From Amycolatopsis methanolica 239 (GTDB lineage Bacteria > Actinomycetota > Actinomycetes > Mycobacteriales > Pseudonocardiaceae), in the NCBI RefSeq assembly GCF_000739085.1, contig NZ_CP009110.1, positions 2,666,001-2,730,000 of the forward strand: DNA of 64,000 nt, written 5' to 3'. Position numbers and translations under genes: made by a program. Each line of letters starts with the position of its first letter. Position 1 is the stretch's first letter. Under the pieces are notes generated by a model. It saw only the letters and a program-made list of their open reading frames with translations. It had not been told where the DNA came from and ran no database searches. This document shows, one piece after another, positions 35,374-46,590 of the stretch.

Positions 35374-36558
35374 ATGTTGCGGGTGGGGTTGTCCGGTGGG
35401 ATCGGTGCGGGGAAGTCGACTGTCGCGGCGCGACTCGTGGAGCACGGCGCCGTGCACGTGGACGCCGACGCGATCGCCCGCGAGGTCGTGGAACCGGGCA
35501 CCGAGGGGCTCGCGAAGGTCGTCGAAGCCTTCGGCGCGGACGTCCTGGGCGAGGACGGCCGGCTGAACCGCCCCGCCCTGGCCGCGAAGGCGTTCGCCGA
35601 CGAGGATTCGCGCCGCCTGCTGAACGGGATCCTGCACCCGCTGATCGGCGCCCGCACCGCCGAGCGGATGGCCGAGGTGCCGCCGGACGGGATCGTGCTG
35701 CACGACGTGCCGCTGCTCGTCGAGGGCGGGTACGCGCCGAACTACCACCTCGTGGTGATCGTGGACGCCCCCGAGGAAACCCGGGTGCGGCGCCTGACCG
35801 AGCTGCGCGGGATGTCCGAGGCGGACGCCCGCGCCCGGATCAAGGCGCAGGCCAGTGACGAGCAGCGCCGCGCCGTGGCCGACGTGTGGCTGGACAACTC
35901 CGGCGCGGCGGAAGACGTGCTGTCCGAGGTGGACCGGCTGTGGCGCGAGCGGCTCGTGCCGTTCGAGGAGAACGTCCGGCTGCGCCGCCCGCGCCCGCCG
36001 ATGCCGCCGAAGCTCGTGCCCTACGACGGGACGTGGCCGGCGCAGGCCGCCCGCGCGCTGGCCCGCCTGCGGCTGCTGACCGCGGGGCGCGCGTTGCGGG
36101 TGGACCACATCGGGTCCACGTCGGTGCCCGGGCTGCCCGCGAAGGACGTGCTCGACCTGCAGGTGACGGTCTCGACGCTCGCGCAGGCCGACGAGTTCGC
36201 CGATGTCCTGTCCGACGCGGGTTTCCTGCGCGCCGAGGGCGAGTGGTGGGACGACCCGCAGGGTGGCGGTGAGCGCTGGGAGAAGCGGTTCCACTACGGC
36301 GCCGACCCGGCGCGGCCGGTCAACGTGCACGTGCGCAGCACAGCCACCCCGGCGTGGCGGCTGGCGCTGCTGTTCGCCGCGTGGCTGCGGGCGAACCCGG
36401 ACGAGCGTGAGGCGTACGCCGCGGTGAAGGCGTCGCTGGCGGAGACGCACGCGACCGACGCGAGCGTGGACGGTTACGCCGAGGCGAAGCAGAGCTGGGT
36501 CAACGAGGGCTTCCGGCGGGCCGAGCAGTGGGCGGAGCGCACCGGCTGGTCCGCCTGA
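35374..36558 (+). CDS. coaE: Dephospho-CoA kinase fused to a GrpB-like (UPF0157) domain
   Basis: A 394-aa protein. Residues 1-~200 are dephospho-CoA kinase: P-loop GLSGGIGAGKST (5-16), DADAIAREVV, LLNGILHPLIG and the lid LTELRGMSEADARARI. This is the last step of CoA synthesis. Residues ~208-394 are a GrpB nucleotidyltransferase-fold domain: PYDGTWPAQAARALARLR, DHIGSTSVPGLPAKDVLDLQ. This fusion is known from actinobacteria. The ATG at 35374 is seven bases after TCTAAT, so the mRNA may be leaderless. Confidence 0.93.
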   Translation: MLRVGLSGGIGAGKSTVAARLVEHGAVHVDADAIAREVVEPGTEGLAKVVEAFGADVLGEDGRLNRPALAAKAFADEDSRRLLNGILHPLIGARTAERMAEVPPDGIVLHDVPLLVEGGYAPNYHLVVIVDAPEETRVRRLTELRGMSEADARARIKAQASDEQRRAVADVWLDNSGAAEDVLSEVDRLWRERLVPFEENVRLRRPRPPMPPKLVPYDGTWPAQAARALARLRLLTAGRALRVDHIGSTSVPGLPAKDVLDLQVTVSTLAQADEFADVLSDAGFLRAEGEWWDDPQGGGERWEKRFHYGADPARPVNVHVRSTATPAWRLALLFAAWLRANPDEREAYAAVKASLAETHATDASVDGYAEAKQSWVNEGFRRAEQWAERTGWSA

Positions 36559-36646
36559 CGCCTGGCGTCAGCGGTGTGACAGCGCGGTGTCAGACCCGGT
36601 GGCGAGGGTGATCACCACGAACCGCACACCGGATGAGGAGCCCCCG

Positions 36647-37477
36647 ATGCACACCTTCGCCACCCCGTCGCCCATCACCGCCGCCCTGATCACCGCGGGC
36701 GCCCGGGTCCGCGCCGCGGCGAGCGAGCGGCCGGACACGGTGGTCGGGGTCGAGCCGCTCGACCCGGCGAACGCCTCGGACGTGACGGTGGCGGAGCGGA
36801 CCGAGGTCGCCTTCGCCCGCGGCGAGCTGTCGGTCAAGACGCGGAAGCCGGGCGGCCGGACCGGTTCGGTCGCCATCACGATCGAGCTGCCCGCCGGATC
36901 CCGGTTCGTGCTGCACAGCACCTGGACGGACGTGCGGGCCGAGGGCCGGTTCGGCGACTGCGAGCTGAACCTGGGTTCCGGCACGTCCAGCTCGACCACA
37001 TCGCCGCGCTGCGCGGGAACCTCGCGGCAGGCGCGGTCGCGATCGGGCACGTCGCCGGGCCGGCCGACGTGGACGGTGGCGCGGCCGGGCCGAGGATAGG
37101 CGAGGTCGACGGCGTCGTCCGGTACCAGGGCTCGACCGGCCGGGTGTGGATCGGCCACGCCCGGTCCGGCGTGGACCTCGGTAGCGCGCGGGGCAGCTTC
37201 GACATCGACCGCGCCGACGCCGGTGTCATCGCGAAGGCGGGCGACTGTCCCATCCGGATCGGCCGGATGACCCGCGGACAGGCCGAGCTCGCGAACGCCT
37301 CGGGCGGCATCGAGGTCGGCATCAGCGAGGGCGCCGCCGCGTCGGTGGACGCGAAGAGCACGAAGGGGGGTGCGCAGCTCGCTGTCCGCGCAGGACGCCG
37401 AGGGCCCCGGCGAGCGGATCAGCGCGCGCGCCCGCACCCGCCTGGACGACATCGTCATCCACCGGGTGGCCGCGTGA
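36647..37477 (+). pseudogene. DUF4097-like protein, two frameshifts
   Basis: The start MHTFATPSPITAALITAGAR and ELPAGSRFVLHSTW match a DUF4097-type beta-strand repeat protein. At about 36975 the frame shifts (NLGSG, then HVQLDHIAALRGN), and continues through GEVDGVVRYQGSTGRVW and ASGGIEVGISEGAAASV. At about 37370, in a run of six G, the frame shifts again (DAKSTKGG, then VRSSLSAQDAEG) and ends RLDDIVIHRVAA at TGA 37477. All parts of the family are present, but no single frame covers them. Either sequencing error in the G run or real decay could explain the second shift; the first needs its own event. Confidence 0.75.
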
Positions 37478-37693
37478 GCGGAGGCCCGCGCCGCGGCGCG
37501 CGCCCCTGCCGGTGAGCAGTGCCGCCGGTGTGGCTGCTTGTCCAGAACCCGCGCCCGCGCGGCAGTCCGGGACCCACGGCGGGTGCTGGGGCGGAATCGC
37601 ACCGTCGGCGCGGGCCCGCCGCCACTCGCTGGCCGCGTCACCCGCACCGCCGGGCAGCACTCCCCGCCCCAGCACCCCGCTCCCGGCCAGGAC
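37478..37693. other. Intergenic stretch, no gene seen
   Basis: About 216 bp of GC-rich sequence between two pseudogenes. No open frame with a recognised family or convincing ribosome-binding site was found. Confidence 0.4.
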
Positions 37694-38215
37694 CTAGTCC
37701 AGCTCGATGAGCCCCCGCCGCAGCGCGAGCGCCACCGCGGCGGCGCGGTCGTTCACACCGCGCTTCGCGTAGGCGTGCAGCAGGTGCGTCTTCACCGTGG
37801 CCTCGCTGATGAACAGCTTCGCGGCCGCGTCCTCGTTCGTGCCGCCGCGCGCGACGAGCGTCAGCACCTCGATCTCGCGCTGGCTCAGCTCCTCCCGGGC
37901 CGGCGCGCGCACCTGCCCCATCAGCCGCGTCGCCACGGCGGGGGAGAGCACCGCTCGCCCCGCGCCGCCGCCCGCACCGCCCGGAACAGCTCCTCCCGCG
38001 GCGCGTCCGTGAGCAGGTAACCCGTCGCGCCGGCCTCGATCGCGGGCAGCATGTCCGAGTCGGTGTCGTAGGTGGTCAGCACGAGCACCCGCGCGGGATT
38101 GCCGCGCCGGGCCAGCTCGCCGATCGCGTGCACCCCGTCGGTGCCCGGCATCCGCAGGTCCATCAGCACGACGTCGGGCCGCGCGCGTTCGGCGAGCGCC
38201 ACCACCGCGCGGCCG
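37694..38215 (-). pseudogene. NarL-type response regulator, N-terminally truncated and frameshifted
   Basis: Minus-strand frame 1 holds the receiver from ALAERARPDVVLMDLRMPG onwards (phosphoacceptor Asp in VVLMD, then VLVLTTYDTDSDML and GATGYLLTDAPREELF). The first ~45 residues, including the acidic pocket, are missing and replaced by glycosyltransferase sequence. Near 37950 the frame shifts (ARGERCSPPP versus LSPAVATRLMG), and the LuxR helix-turn-helix (LSQREIEVLTLVARGGTNED, then SEATVKTHLLHAY) continues in the other frame to TAG 37694. No histidine kinase gene remains. The product cannot be functional. Confidence 0.8.
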
Positions 38216-39157
38216 CCCCGGCCTCCAGGCTCACGGCGGCGGCCGCCCAGCACATCGCGAACATGCCGGCCACGTAGTAGGACCGCCCGCCCGTCACGAG
38301 GAACACCGCGGTGAGCCCGGCCGTGGCCGCCCCGAGGAACCGGTACGCGCGCAGCTCCGGCGCCCGCAGCAGCCGCCACACCCCGTACACCAGCAGGACC
38401 GCGCCCACCACGATCCCTGCGCCGGCCAGCATCCCGGGCAGGAACAGCAGGCGCCCGCCATAGACGTCCGCGGCGATCGCGGCGTTCATCGCCAGCTGCG
38501 GCCAGCCGTGCGCGGCCTGCCAGACCACCGTCGGCGCCGCGCCGGCCGCGGCGATTCCCGCGCCTGCCCACAGCAGCGGCCGCCGCAGCAGCCCGCGCGG
38601 CCCGAACACCAGCACGCCGATCCCCGCCACCAGCCGGACCGCCAGGACCAGGAACTTCACGTTGACCGCCACCGCGGTCACCACCCCGGCCCACACCAGC
38701 AGCCCGTCGGCGCGGGGGCGCACCCACCGGACCAGCAGCCAGCACAGCACCGTCCACAGCAGCGGGTCGAACGTGGAGGGCGCCAGGTGGCCGGTGCCGA
38801 GGAGCTGCCCGCTGATCGCGAACGCCCCGGCTCCCTGGCGATCAGCGCGGCGGCGACCACCCCGGCGGCGGTCGCCAGCGTCGCGGGCAACCGGAACACC
38901 AAGCGACCCGGGCGCCAGCGCGTCCATCAGGTGCGCCAGCACGGGGAGTGCCGGCGGCTGGTCGGCATACCCCCAAGCCAGATGCCGACCAGCCGCCAGG
39001 AAATACAGCTCGTCGCCGGGTAGCCGTAGCGGCCGCTCGTGACGAGCAACAGCAGCCCGACGGCCCCCGCCATGGCGAGCACGGGAATGCGAGCGAGCTT
39101 CGCAACTCTGACGCCGCCCGGGGTCGTTCGGTTGCCCACGAAAGTCAACTTCTTCAC
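38200..39157 (-). pseudogene. GT39/ArnT-like membrane mannosyltransferase, multiply frameshifted
   Basis: Start GTG 39157 overlaps the stop of the ABC permease. Frame a gives VKKLTFVGNRTTPGGVRVAK and a first membrane helix, then shifts near 39010 into GDELYFLAAGRHLAWGYADQ (the conserved GDELYYL-type catalytic loop of PMT-like enzymes). It shifts again near 38900 into LVFRLPATLATAAGVVAAAL and again near 38825 into FAISGQLLGTGHLAPSTFDP. Several membrane helices follow. The C-terminus is cut at ~38205, where response-regulator sequence begins. Three frameshifts and a truncation make it a pseudogene. Confidence 0.8.
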
Positions 39158-39894
39158 TCCCACCGGAAGAAGCGGACCGCCAGACCACCGCAGACCAGGG
39201 CGAACACGATCATCATCGCCACCAGCTGCAGCGGCTCCGGCGCGCCGCCGGTCCAGCACGCGCGCAGCGCGTTGAGCACCGCGCCCAGCGGCAGCACGTC
39301 GGCCAGCTCCCGCAGCACCCCCGGCAGGTTCTCCTTCGGCACCCACACCCCGCCGAGCGCGAGCATCGGGAAGAACAGCGCGGTCCCGGCCCCGCCCGCG
39401 GTCCGGCCGGTCGGCGCGAGCGCGGCGACCAGCAGCCCGGCGGCGAACAGCGCCGTGGTGCCCAGGACGAGCGCGAGCAGGAAGCCGCCCGGGTTCGCGG
39501 GCAGCGCCAGGCCGAGCGCGACGTGCCCGCCGACGACGATCAGCAGCACGACCACGAGCGCGGCGGCCAGGTTGACCAGCAGTTGCGCGGTGAGCAGGCG
39601 GGACGGCGGCACGGGGCTCGCCGCGAGCCGCCGCAGCACCCCGCGTTCCCGGTGGGTCGCCATGGCGCCGGGGAACAGCGTCAGCGCCAGCATCCCGATC
39701 AGGATCGCCACCGCGAGCGGCGCGATGAACCCGGACAGCGGCGGCTGGCCGCCGAACTCCTCGCCCGGCTGGTTCGCGTCCGGCAGCAGCCCGAACACCA
39801 GCAGCAGCGCGATCGGCACGCCGAGGACCGTGACCGGCGCCCCCGGGTCGCGCGGGAACAGTTTCGCCTCGACGGCGGAGAGCCTGGTGAGCAC
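39154..39894 (-). CDS. ABC-2 type transporter permease
   Basis: A 246-aa membrane protein with six predicted helices (IALLLVFGLLPD, LAVAILIGMLALTLFPGA and so on) and the ABC-2 pattern ERGVLRRLAASPVPPSRLLTAQL between helices 2 and 3. Start GTG 39894 with AGGGGGA upstream. The matching ATPase gene just upstream lacks its signature motif, so the permease has lost a functional partner in this window. It probably once exported a drug or lipid. Confidence 0.82.
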   Translation of the reverse strand: MLTRLSAVEAKLFPRDPGAPVTVLGVPIALLLVFGLLPDANQPGEEFGGQPPLSGFIAPLAVAILIGMLALTLFPGAMATHRERGVLRRLAASPVPPSRLLTAQLLVNLAAALVVVLLIVVGGHVALGLALPANPGGFLLALVLGTTALFAAGLLVAALAPTGRTAGGAGTALFFPMLALGGVWVPKENLPGVLRELADVLPLGAVLNALRACWTGGAPEPLQLVAMMIVFALVCGGLAVRFFRWE

Positions 39895-40745
39895 CAGTGG
39901 TCCCCCTGTCCGATCCGGCGGCCGGTGAGCGCGACGAACGCGTCGTCCACCCCGGCCTGTTCCACCCGCAGCCCGCCGACGAGGATCCCGCGCCGCGCGA
40001 GGACGGACGTGACGGCGTGCAGCACGTTGCCCACGCCGCTGACCTCGACCTGCCCGCCACGCCGCGTCACGGTCCGCACCTCGGGCAGGCCGGTGAACAG
40101 CTCGTCCGGCACCGGCTCCGACGGGCGGAACCGGATCACCTGCTCGTCGGCGACGCGCGCGACGAGCCCGGCCGGCGTGCCGACGGCGACGACGCGGCCG
40201 GCGTCGATCACCGCGATCCGGTCGCAAAGCCGTTCGGCCTCCGCCATGAAGTGGGTGACCAGCAGGATCGTGACCCCGCGGTCGCGGATGCCCTCGATGA
40301 CCTCCCAGGTGTCCCGGCGGGCCCGCGGGTCCAGCCCGGTGGTGAGCTCGTCGAGCACCTTCCGGTAGGCCGTGCCGCGCCGCCCGGAGAGCCCCAGCTG
40401 ATCGAGCAGGACGTCTGGATCGGCCGGGTTCCGGTAGAACGACGCGTACAACTCCAGCGCCTCGCCGACCCGGAGCTTGTCCGGCAGCCTGCTCTCCTGC
40501 AGCTGCACGCCCAGCCGCTGGCGCAGTTCCGCGGTGTCGCGCCACGGGTCGAGCCCGAGCACCGTCGCGGCGCCGCCGTCCGGGCACCGCAGTCCTTCCA
40601 GGCACTCGACCGTCGTGGTCTTGCCCGCGCCGTTGGGCCCGAGGATCCCGGAGATCTCGCCCTGTCCGACCGTGAACGACACGTCCTCCACGGCGGGTTT
40701 CCCGCCGTAGTGCTTCCTGAGCTTCCGCACCTCGATGACCGGCAT
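39699..40745 (-). pseudogene. ABC-2 transporter ATPase lacking the LSGGQ signature
   Basis: Starts ATG 40745 (MPVIEVRKLRKHYGG). Walker A GPNGAGKT (about 39-46) and Q-loop GVQLQESRLPDKL are present. The region that should read Y-R-K, LSGGQ..., ...V-L-D-E is fused directly as AYRKVLDELTTGLDP. So about 22 residues are missing, including the whole ABC signature and the first part of Walker B. The H-loop LLVTHFMAEAE remains. The frame also has no stop where the family ends and runs into the permease gene in another frame to 39699. ATP hydrolysis should be abolished; the deletion is in frame. Confidence 0.8.
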
Positions 40746-40866
40746 CGTGTCGCCCCCTTTCCTCCGCCGGACCAGCATGCGGGGGAGGGGGCGGGCGCTG
40801 GATCGACTCCGCGGCGGGACTTCGGTCAGCCGCCCGGTGACCAGGCATCAACCGATCGGTGGATGC

Positions 40867-41403
40867 TCAGCGGCGGCGCCAGGTCAGCTCGATGTCGTGG
40901 GTGGCCAGCCAGCGGTCCACGCGGTAGCCGTGCGCGGCCAGGCCGTCCACCGCGTGGTAGGCGATCTCCAGCGCGCGCCGCGCGTGGCCCGCGGTGAGCA
41001 GCCCGGCGCCGGCCGCGGCGAGCAGCTCGTCGATGTCGACCACGTCGACCCGCTCGCCCTCGCGCACCACGAGGTCCAGGTACCAGTCGGTGGTGCGCCA
41101 GGTGGCGCCGTCGCGCTCGACCGAGACGACGTCGAGGTAGAAGTCCTGGTCGCGTTCGTGACCGGGGCGGAACCAGAAGTCGGTCAGCCGCAGGCCGAGC
41201 GCGGGCAGCAACCAGGATTCGAGGTAGTGGAACTGTGCGCGGCCGGGGGTGGGCCGGGCGAGGTAGAGCCCGAACGGCTCGACCCGGTACTCCTCGACCG
41301 CGCGGGCGATGCCCTTGGGGTCGGTGTTGGTCCGGTTCGCGACGTCGAAGGTCTCGATCTTCGGGGGGTGGATCGTCCCGGCGTGCGCGGTCATACCTCC
41401 CAT
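40867..41403 (-). CDS. DUF402-domain protein
   Basis: A 178-aa protein with a DUF402 core: FYLDVVSVERDGATWRTTDWY (about 88-108), LDLVVREGERVDVVDIDELL (109-128) and the C-terminal helix ALEIAYHAVDGLAAHGY. DUF402 proteins include nucleotidases and RNA-processing phosphodiesterases; the exact activity is unknown. The N-terminus (HPPKIETFDVANRTNTDPKG) is family-like. An AT-rich stretch (TTATGTAAAC) just upstream may hold the promoter shared with the divergent PucR-type gene. Confidence 0.85.
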   Translation of the reverse strand: MGGMTAHAGTIHPPKIETFDVANRTNTDPKGIARAVEEYRVEPFGLYLARPTPGRAQFHYLESWLLPALGLRLTDFWFRPGHERDQDFYLDVVSVERDGATWRTTDWYLDLVVREGERVDVVDIDELLAAAGAGLLTAGHARRALEIAYHAVDGLAAHGYRVDRWLATHDIELTWRRR

Positions 41404-41453
41404 TCTGCTGGTTTACATAAGTTTGGGAACTGTCACGACGGTAGGGTGATCAC

Positions 41454-42707
41454 GTGGCGGACGAGGCAGACGCGGTCGAAGGAGTGGCGCGGGTGGCCGC
41501 CGTGCTCGCGGAGCGGGCCGCCGAGCTCACCGGCGAACTGGTGCAGTTGTACGCGCGCGAGCTGCCGAACCTGGTCAACGACGACGAGAGCGTCGTCAGC
41601 CTGCTAGCGGCGAGCGTCTACCAGAACGTGGACACCGCGTTGCGGATCTTCCAGCACGGCATCGACCCGCGCCGGGTGGAGGCGCCCGCCGCCGCGATGG
41701 AGTACGCGCGCCGCCTCGCCCAGCGCGGCACCCCGGTGGTCGACCTGATCCGCGCCTATTACCTCGGCCAGACCACGCTCCTCGATTATGCCCTTCGCGA
41801 GGCGGTCAAACTCGAGTCCGATCCGGAGCTGCTCGGCGGCATGATGGGGCACGCGCTGACCGGCGCGTTCGCCTTCATCGACCGCGTGACGCAGCAGGTG
41901 GTGTCGGCCTACCAGGAGGAACGCGACCGCTGGCTGGTGAACCGCAGCGCGGTCCGGGCCGCCAGGGTGCGCACCCTGCTGGACGGCGGCGCCACCGACA
42001 CCAGCGAGACCAGCCTCGGTTACCGGCTGCGCGGCACGCACCTGGCGATGATCGTGTGGCAGGCCCCGGTCCCGGGCGCCGGGCACGTGCTCGGCGGGCT
42101 GGAAGCGGTCGCCGCCGAGCTCGCCGCGGGCATGCCGAGCACGGGCGCGCCGCTGTTCGTGCCGAACGACGAGGTCTGCGCGTGGGTGTGGTTCCCGCTG
42201 GAGCGGCCCGCGATGCCGGACGAGGAGCGCGTCCGGAAGGTGCTGGAGAAGGCCGATCCGGGCATCCGGCTCGCGCTCGGCGACCCGGGGGAGGGGCTGG
42301 ACGGGTTCCGGCGCAGCCACCGGCAGGCGCAGCGGGTCCACAACCTGGCCTTCGCCGCGGGCGAGCACTGCGACCGGGTCCTGACGTTCCGCGAGGTCGG
42401 GGCGATGGCCCTGATGGCCGGCGACATAGCGGCCGCGCGCGGCTGGGTCGCGGACACGCTGCGGGACCTCGCCACCGACGACGAGCAGCACGCCCGGCTG
42501 CGCGAGACGCTGCGGGTGTTCCTCGCCGCGGGCGGCAGCTACACCGCGGCGGCCACCCAGCTGACGATGCACAAGAACTCGGTGCAGTACCGGGTGCGCA
42601 AGGCGGAGGAGATGCTGGGCCGCCCGGTGTCGGAGAACCGCCTGGACGTCGAGCTCGCGCTGCGGCTGTGCCACCGGCTCGGCGCGGCCGTGCTGACCGC
42701 GCCCTAG
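41454..42707 (+). CDS. PucR/CdaR-family transcriptional regulator
   Basis: A 417-aa regulator. The N-terminal part (about 20-170) is a helical sensory region. A GGDEF-like/CdaR region follows (about 180-330), and the C-terminus has the PucR helix-turn-helix (FLAAGGSYTAAATQLTMHKN, then SVQYRVRKAEEMLG, about 360-395). PucR proteins usually control catabolic genes in response to a metabolite; the target is unknown. GTG 41454 lies 51 bp from the divergent DUF402 gene, sharing the AT-rich control region. Confidence 0.9.
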   Translation: MADEADAVEGVARVAAVLAERAAELTGELVQLYARELPNLVNDDESVVSLLAASVYQNVDTALRIFQHGIDPRRVEAPAAAMEYARRLAQRGTPVVDLIRAYYLGQTTLLDYALREAVKLESDPELLGGMMGHALTGAFAFIDRVTQQVVSAYQEERDRWLVNRSAVRAARVRTLLDGGATDTSETSLGYRLRGTHLAMIVWQAPVPGAGHVLGGLEAVAAELAAGMPSTGAPLFVPNDEVCAWVWFPLERPAMPDEERVRKVLEKADPGIRLALGDPGEGLDGFRRSHRQAQRVHNLAFAAGEHCDRVLTFREVGAMALMAGDIAAARGWVADTLRDLATDDEQHARLRETLRVFLAAGGSYTAAATQLTMHKNSVQYRVRKAEEMLGRPVSENRLDVELALRLCHRLGAAVLTAP

Positions 42708-42968
42708 CTCCGGCGCCGCTCCACCCGCTTGCGCCGCAGCCTGCTCGAGGAATGGGCGACCGCCGGCCCGGTCCTTGGAACCCCGCGGCCCGACCAACCT
42801 CATCCGGACGACACACCGAACGGTGCGCCGGTTTGTCTCTTTCGGGTGTTTCATCGAGCCCGCGGCAGGCCGCGGTCCAGCGCTTTCGTCCTTCAGGACC
42901 AGTCCTGACCCCCAGGATTGGGCCGAGGGCACGAAGATTCCACGATTATTCCGGTTTACGCTTCGCCC
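42708..42968. other. Intergenic stretch, no gene seen
   Basis: About 260 bp between the PucR-type gene and a small cysteine protein. Parts are less GC-rich (GAAGATTCCACGATTATTCC, 42932-42951) and may hold the promoter of the small gene. Confidence 0.4.
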
Positions 42969-43223
42969 ATGGGGAACGTTGTCCGCGCCGAGCCGACCGG
43001 AGTGATGGCCCTCGTGCGCCTGCGCCGGGGCGCCGCGGGTGAGCGCGACCGGGTCTGCCACCTCGTCCCGATCCCCGACACCGGCCCCATCCCGGCGGTC
43101 CTGATCGCGCGCTGCGGCGCGCCGATCGCCTGCGGGAGCGCCGAGCTGCTGGAGCGGATCTGCGGCATGCCGTGCGAGTCGTGCCTGGCCCGCGCCGCCC
43201 GCGACCGCCGTCTGGCCTGCTAG
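42969..43223 (+). CDS. Small cysteine-rich protein
   Basis: An 84-aa protein. The C-terminal CGMPCESCLARAARDRRLAC carries a CxxxCxxC pattern, with a cysteine pair upstream (ARCGAPIACG), consistent with a zinc ribbon. No family name is recalled with confidence; similar small proteins occur in actinobacteria. No strong ribosome site precedes ATG 42969, suggesting a short or leaderless message. Confidence 0.6.
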   Translation: MGNVVRAEPTGVMALVRLRRGAAGERDRVCHLVPIPDTGPIPAVLIARCGAPIACGSAELLERICGMPCESCLARAARDRRLAC

Positions 43224-43272
43224 AACGCCGCCTCGCTGAAAACTGTCGGTGGGTCGGCCTACCCTGGTTCCC

Positions 43273-45426
<2,154 letters not shown>

Positions 45427-45559
45427 CTCTCTGTCTGGCCGATATCGGGGTGCCGCGACCGGCACCGGGGCGCGGAGGGCCGGCGGCCCGTGTGGCCGCA
45501 GGGAGGGCTGGGCATCGGGGGTGCTTGTGCCCGGCACCCCCGGATGGAAGGAGCGGCCG

Positions 45560-45880
45560 TTGACCCGCGACGAGGTGATCGCCTGGTGCCTGGCGCAGCC
45601 GGGCGCCGTGGAGACCTATCCGTTCGGTGAGCACGTGCTCGTCGTGAAGGTCACCGGCAAGGCGTTCGCCTACATCGGCTTCGCGGAGAACTCGATCGCC
45701 CTCCGGTGCGGCGTCACCGCCGAGGAGGCCGCCGCCGTGCGGGCGCGCCACCCGGACGCCATGCGACCCATGGGCTACCAGTCCCGCCACGGCTGGAACA
45801 CGATCACCCTGGACAGTTCAATCCCCGACGCCGAACTCCAGGAGCTGCTGGCCGCGTCCTACGACCACGCGCGCTCCTGA
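45560..45880 (+). CDS. MmcQ/YjbR-family protein
   Basis: A 106-aa protein of the MmcQ/YjbR fold: WCLAQPGAVETYPFGEHVLV, VKVTGKAFAYIGF, and SRHGWNTITLDSSIPDAEL. The family is DNA-binding-like but of unknown function. TTG 45560 with AAGGAG seven bases upstream is preferred over a GTG at 45521 that lacks a site. Confidence 0.82.
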   Translation: MTRDEVIAWCLAQPGAVETYPFGEHVLVVKVTGKAFAYIGFAENSIALRCGVTAEEAAAVRARHPDAMRPMGYQSRHGWNTITLDSSIPDAELQELLAASYDHARS

Positions 45881-46170
45881 ACGAGCCGCGCGCACGTCAC
45901 TGCTCGCCTCGGCTCACGCTGGAACTCGCCGTCCGCGCCGGATCGCCGCCGCTCGCCGCGCCGCCGCTTGTCGCCTGCGTGGCGGCCGCTCGCCGCTCGC
46001 GCGGCCGTCGGCGCAGCGCGGCGGTCAGCCGTTGGCCTGGCACGCGCAGCAACCCTTACCCAGCACCCACGGGCACCATCCGAGCCCACAGCACCGCGCG
46101 CCGAACGCCACAGCCACCGCGCCGAACGCACAGCGCCGCGCCGACCGCCGCAGCACCCAGCGGGCCACCC
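45881..46170. other. Low-complexity intergenic stretch, no gene seen
   Basis: About 290 bp of simple G/C sequence with repeated CGCCG and GCGCCGAACGC words between two convergent genes. No open frame has family features. Confidence 0.45.
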
Positions 46171-46551
46171 TCACTCGGCTTCCGGCGCCGGCTCCAGCAT
46201 CCCGAAGATGTTCCCCTCCGTGTCCACGCAGTACGCGAGCCACCCGATCCCCGGGATCGGGCTCCGCGGCACCGCCACCTGGCCGCCCGCCTGCTCGACC
46301 CGTCGCACGGTCGCATCGAGGTCGTCCACCTCGACGGTCAGCGGGAAAGCGTTCACCGGCGCGTCCTCGGCGGGCGCGGGGCCCTGGCGCGGCACCAGCC
46401 CGCCGTCGATGCCCGGTCCGTCGCCGGTGCTGATCAGCCAGTACGGGTTGCTGCCCCACCGCTCGAACGTCCACCCGAAGACCGTCGCGTAGAAGGTGAC
46501 GGCTCGTTCCGGGTCGCTCGCGTGGATCTCGAAGTGCACCGGACGCGGCAT
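46171..46551 (-). CDS. VOC (glyoxalase/bleomycin-resistance) superfamily protein
   Basis: A 126-aa protein with the paired beta-alpha-beta3 fold. First half: HFEIHASDPERAVTFYATVF with metal-site His and FERWGSNPYWLIS. Second half: PLTVEVDDLDATVRRVEQAG and YCVDTEGNIFGMLEP with a Glu. The lyase or resistance role cannot be told. It is transcribed away from the enoyl-CoA hydratase-like gene on the same strand. Confidence 0.9.
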   Translation of the reverse strand: MPRPVHFEIHASDPERAVTFYATVFGWTFERWGSNPYWLISTGDGPGIDGGLVPRQGPAPAEDAPVNAFPLTVEVDDLDATVRRVEQAGGQVAVPRSPIPGIGWLAYCVDTEGNIFGMLEPAPEAE

Positions 46552-46590
46552 GGCGGCCTCCGAGAGGCGGTGGGCGGGGAACCGAGAATG

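Noticed and set aside
36607-36616. GGTGATCACC palindrome before the DUF4097-like pseudogene
   Set aside because: Too short and isolated to claim an operator.
36970-37380. Programmed ribosomal frameshifting in the DUF4097-like gene
   Set aside because: No slippery heptamer plus downstream pseudoknot was seen, and neighbouring genes are independently broken.
43224-43272. SOS box before uvrB
   Set aside because: No sequence resembling the actinobacterial LexA site was found upstream.
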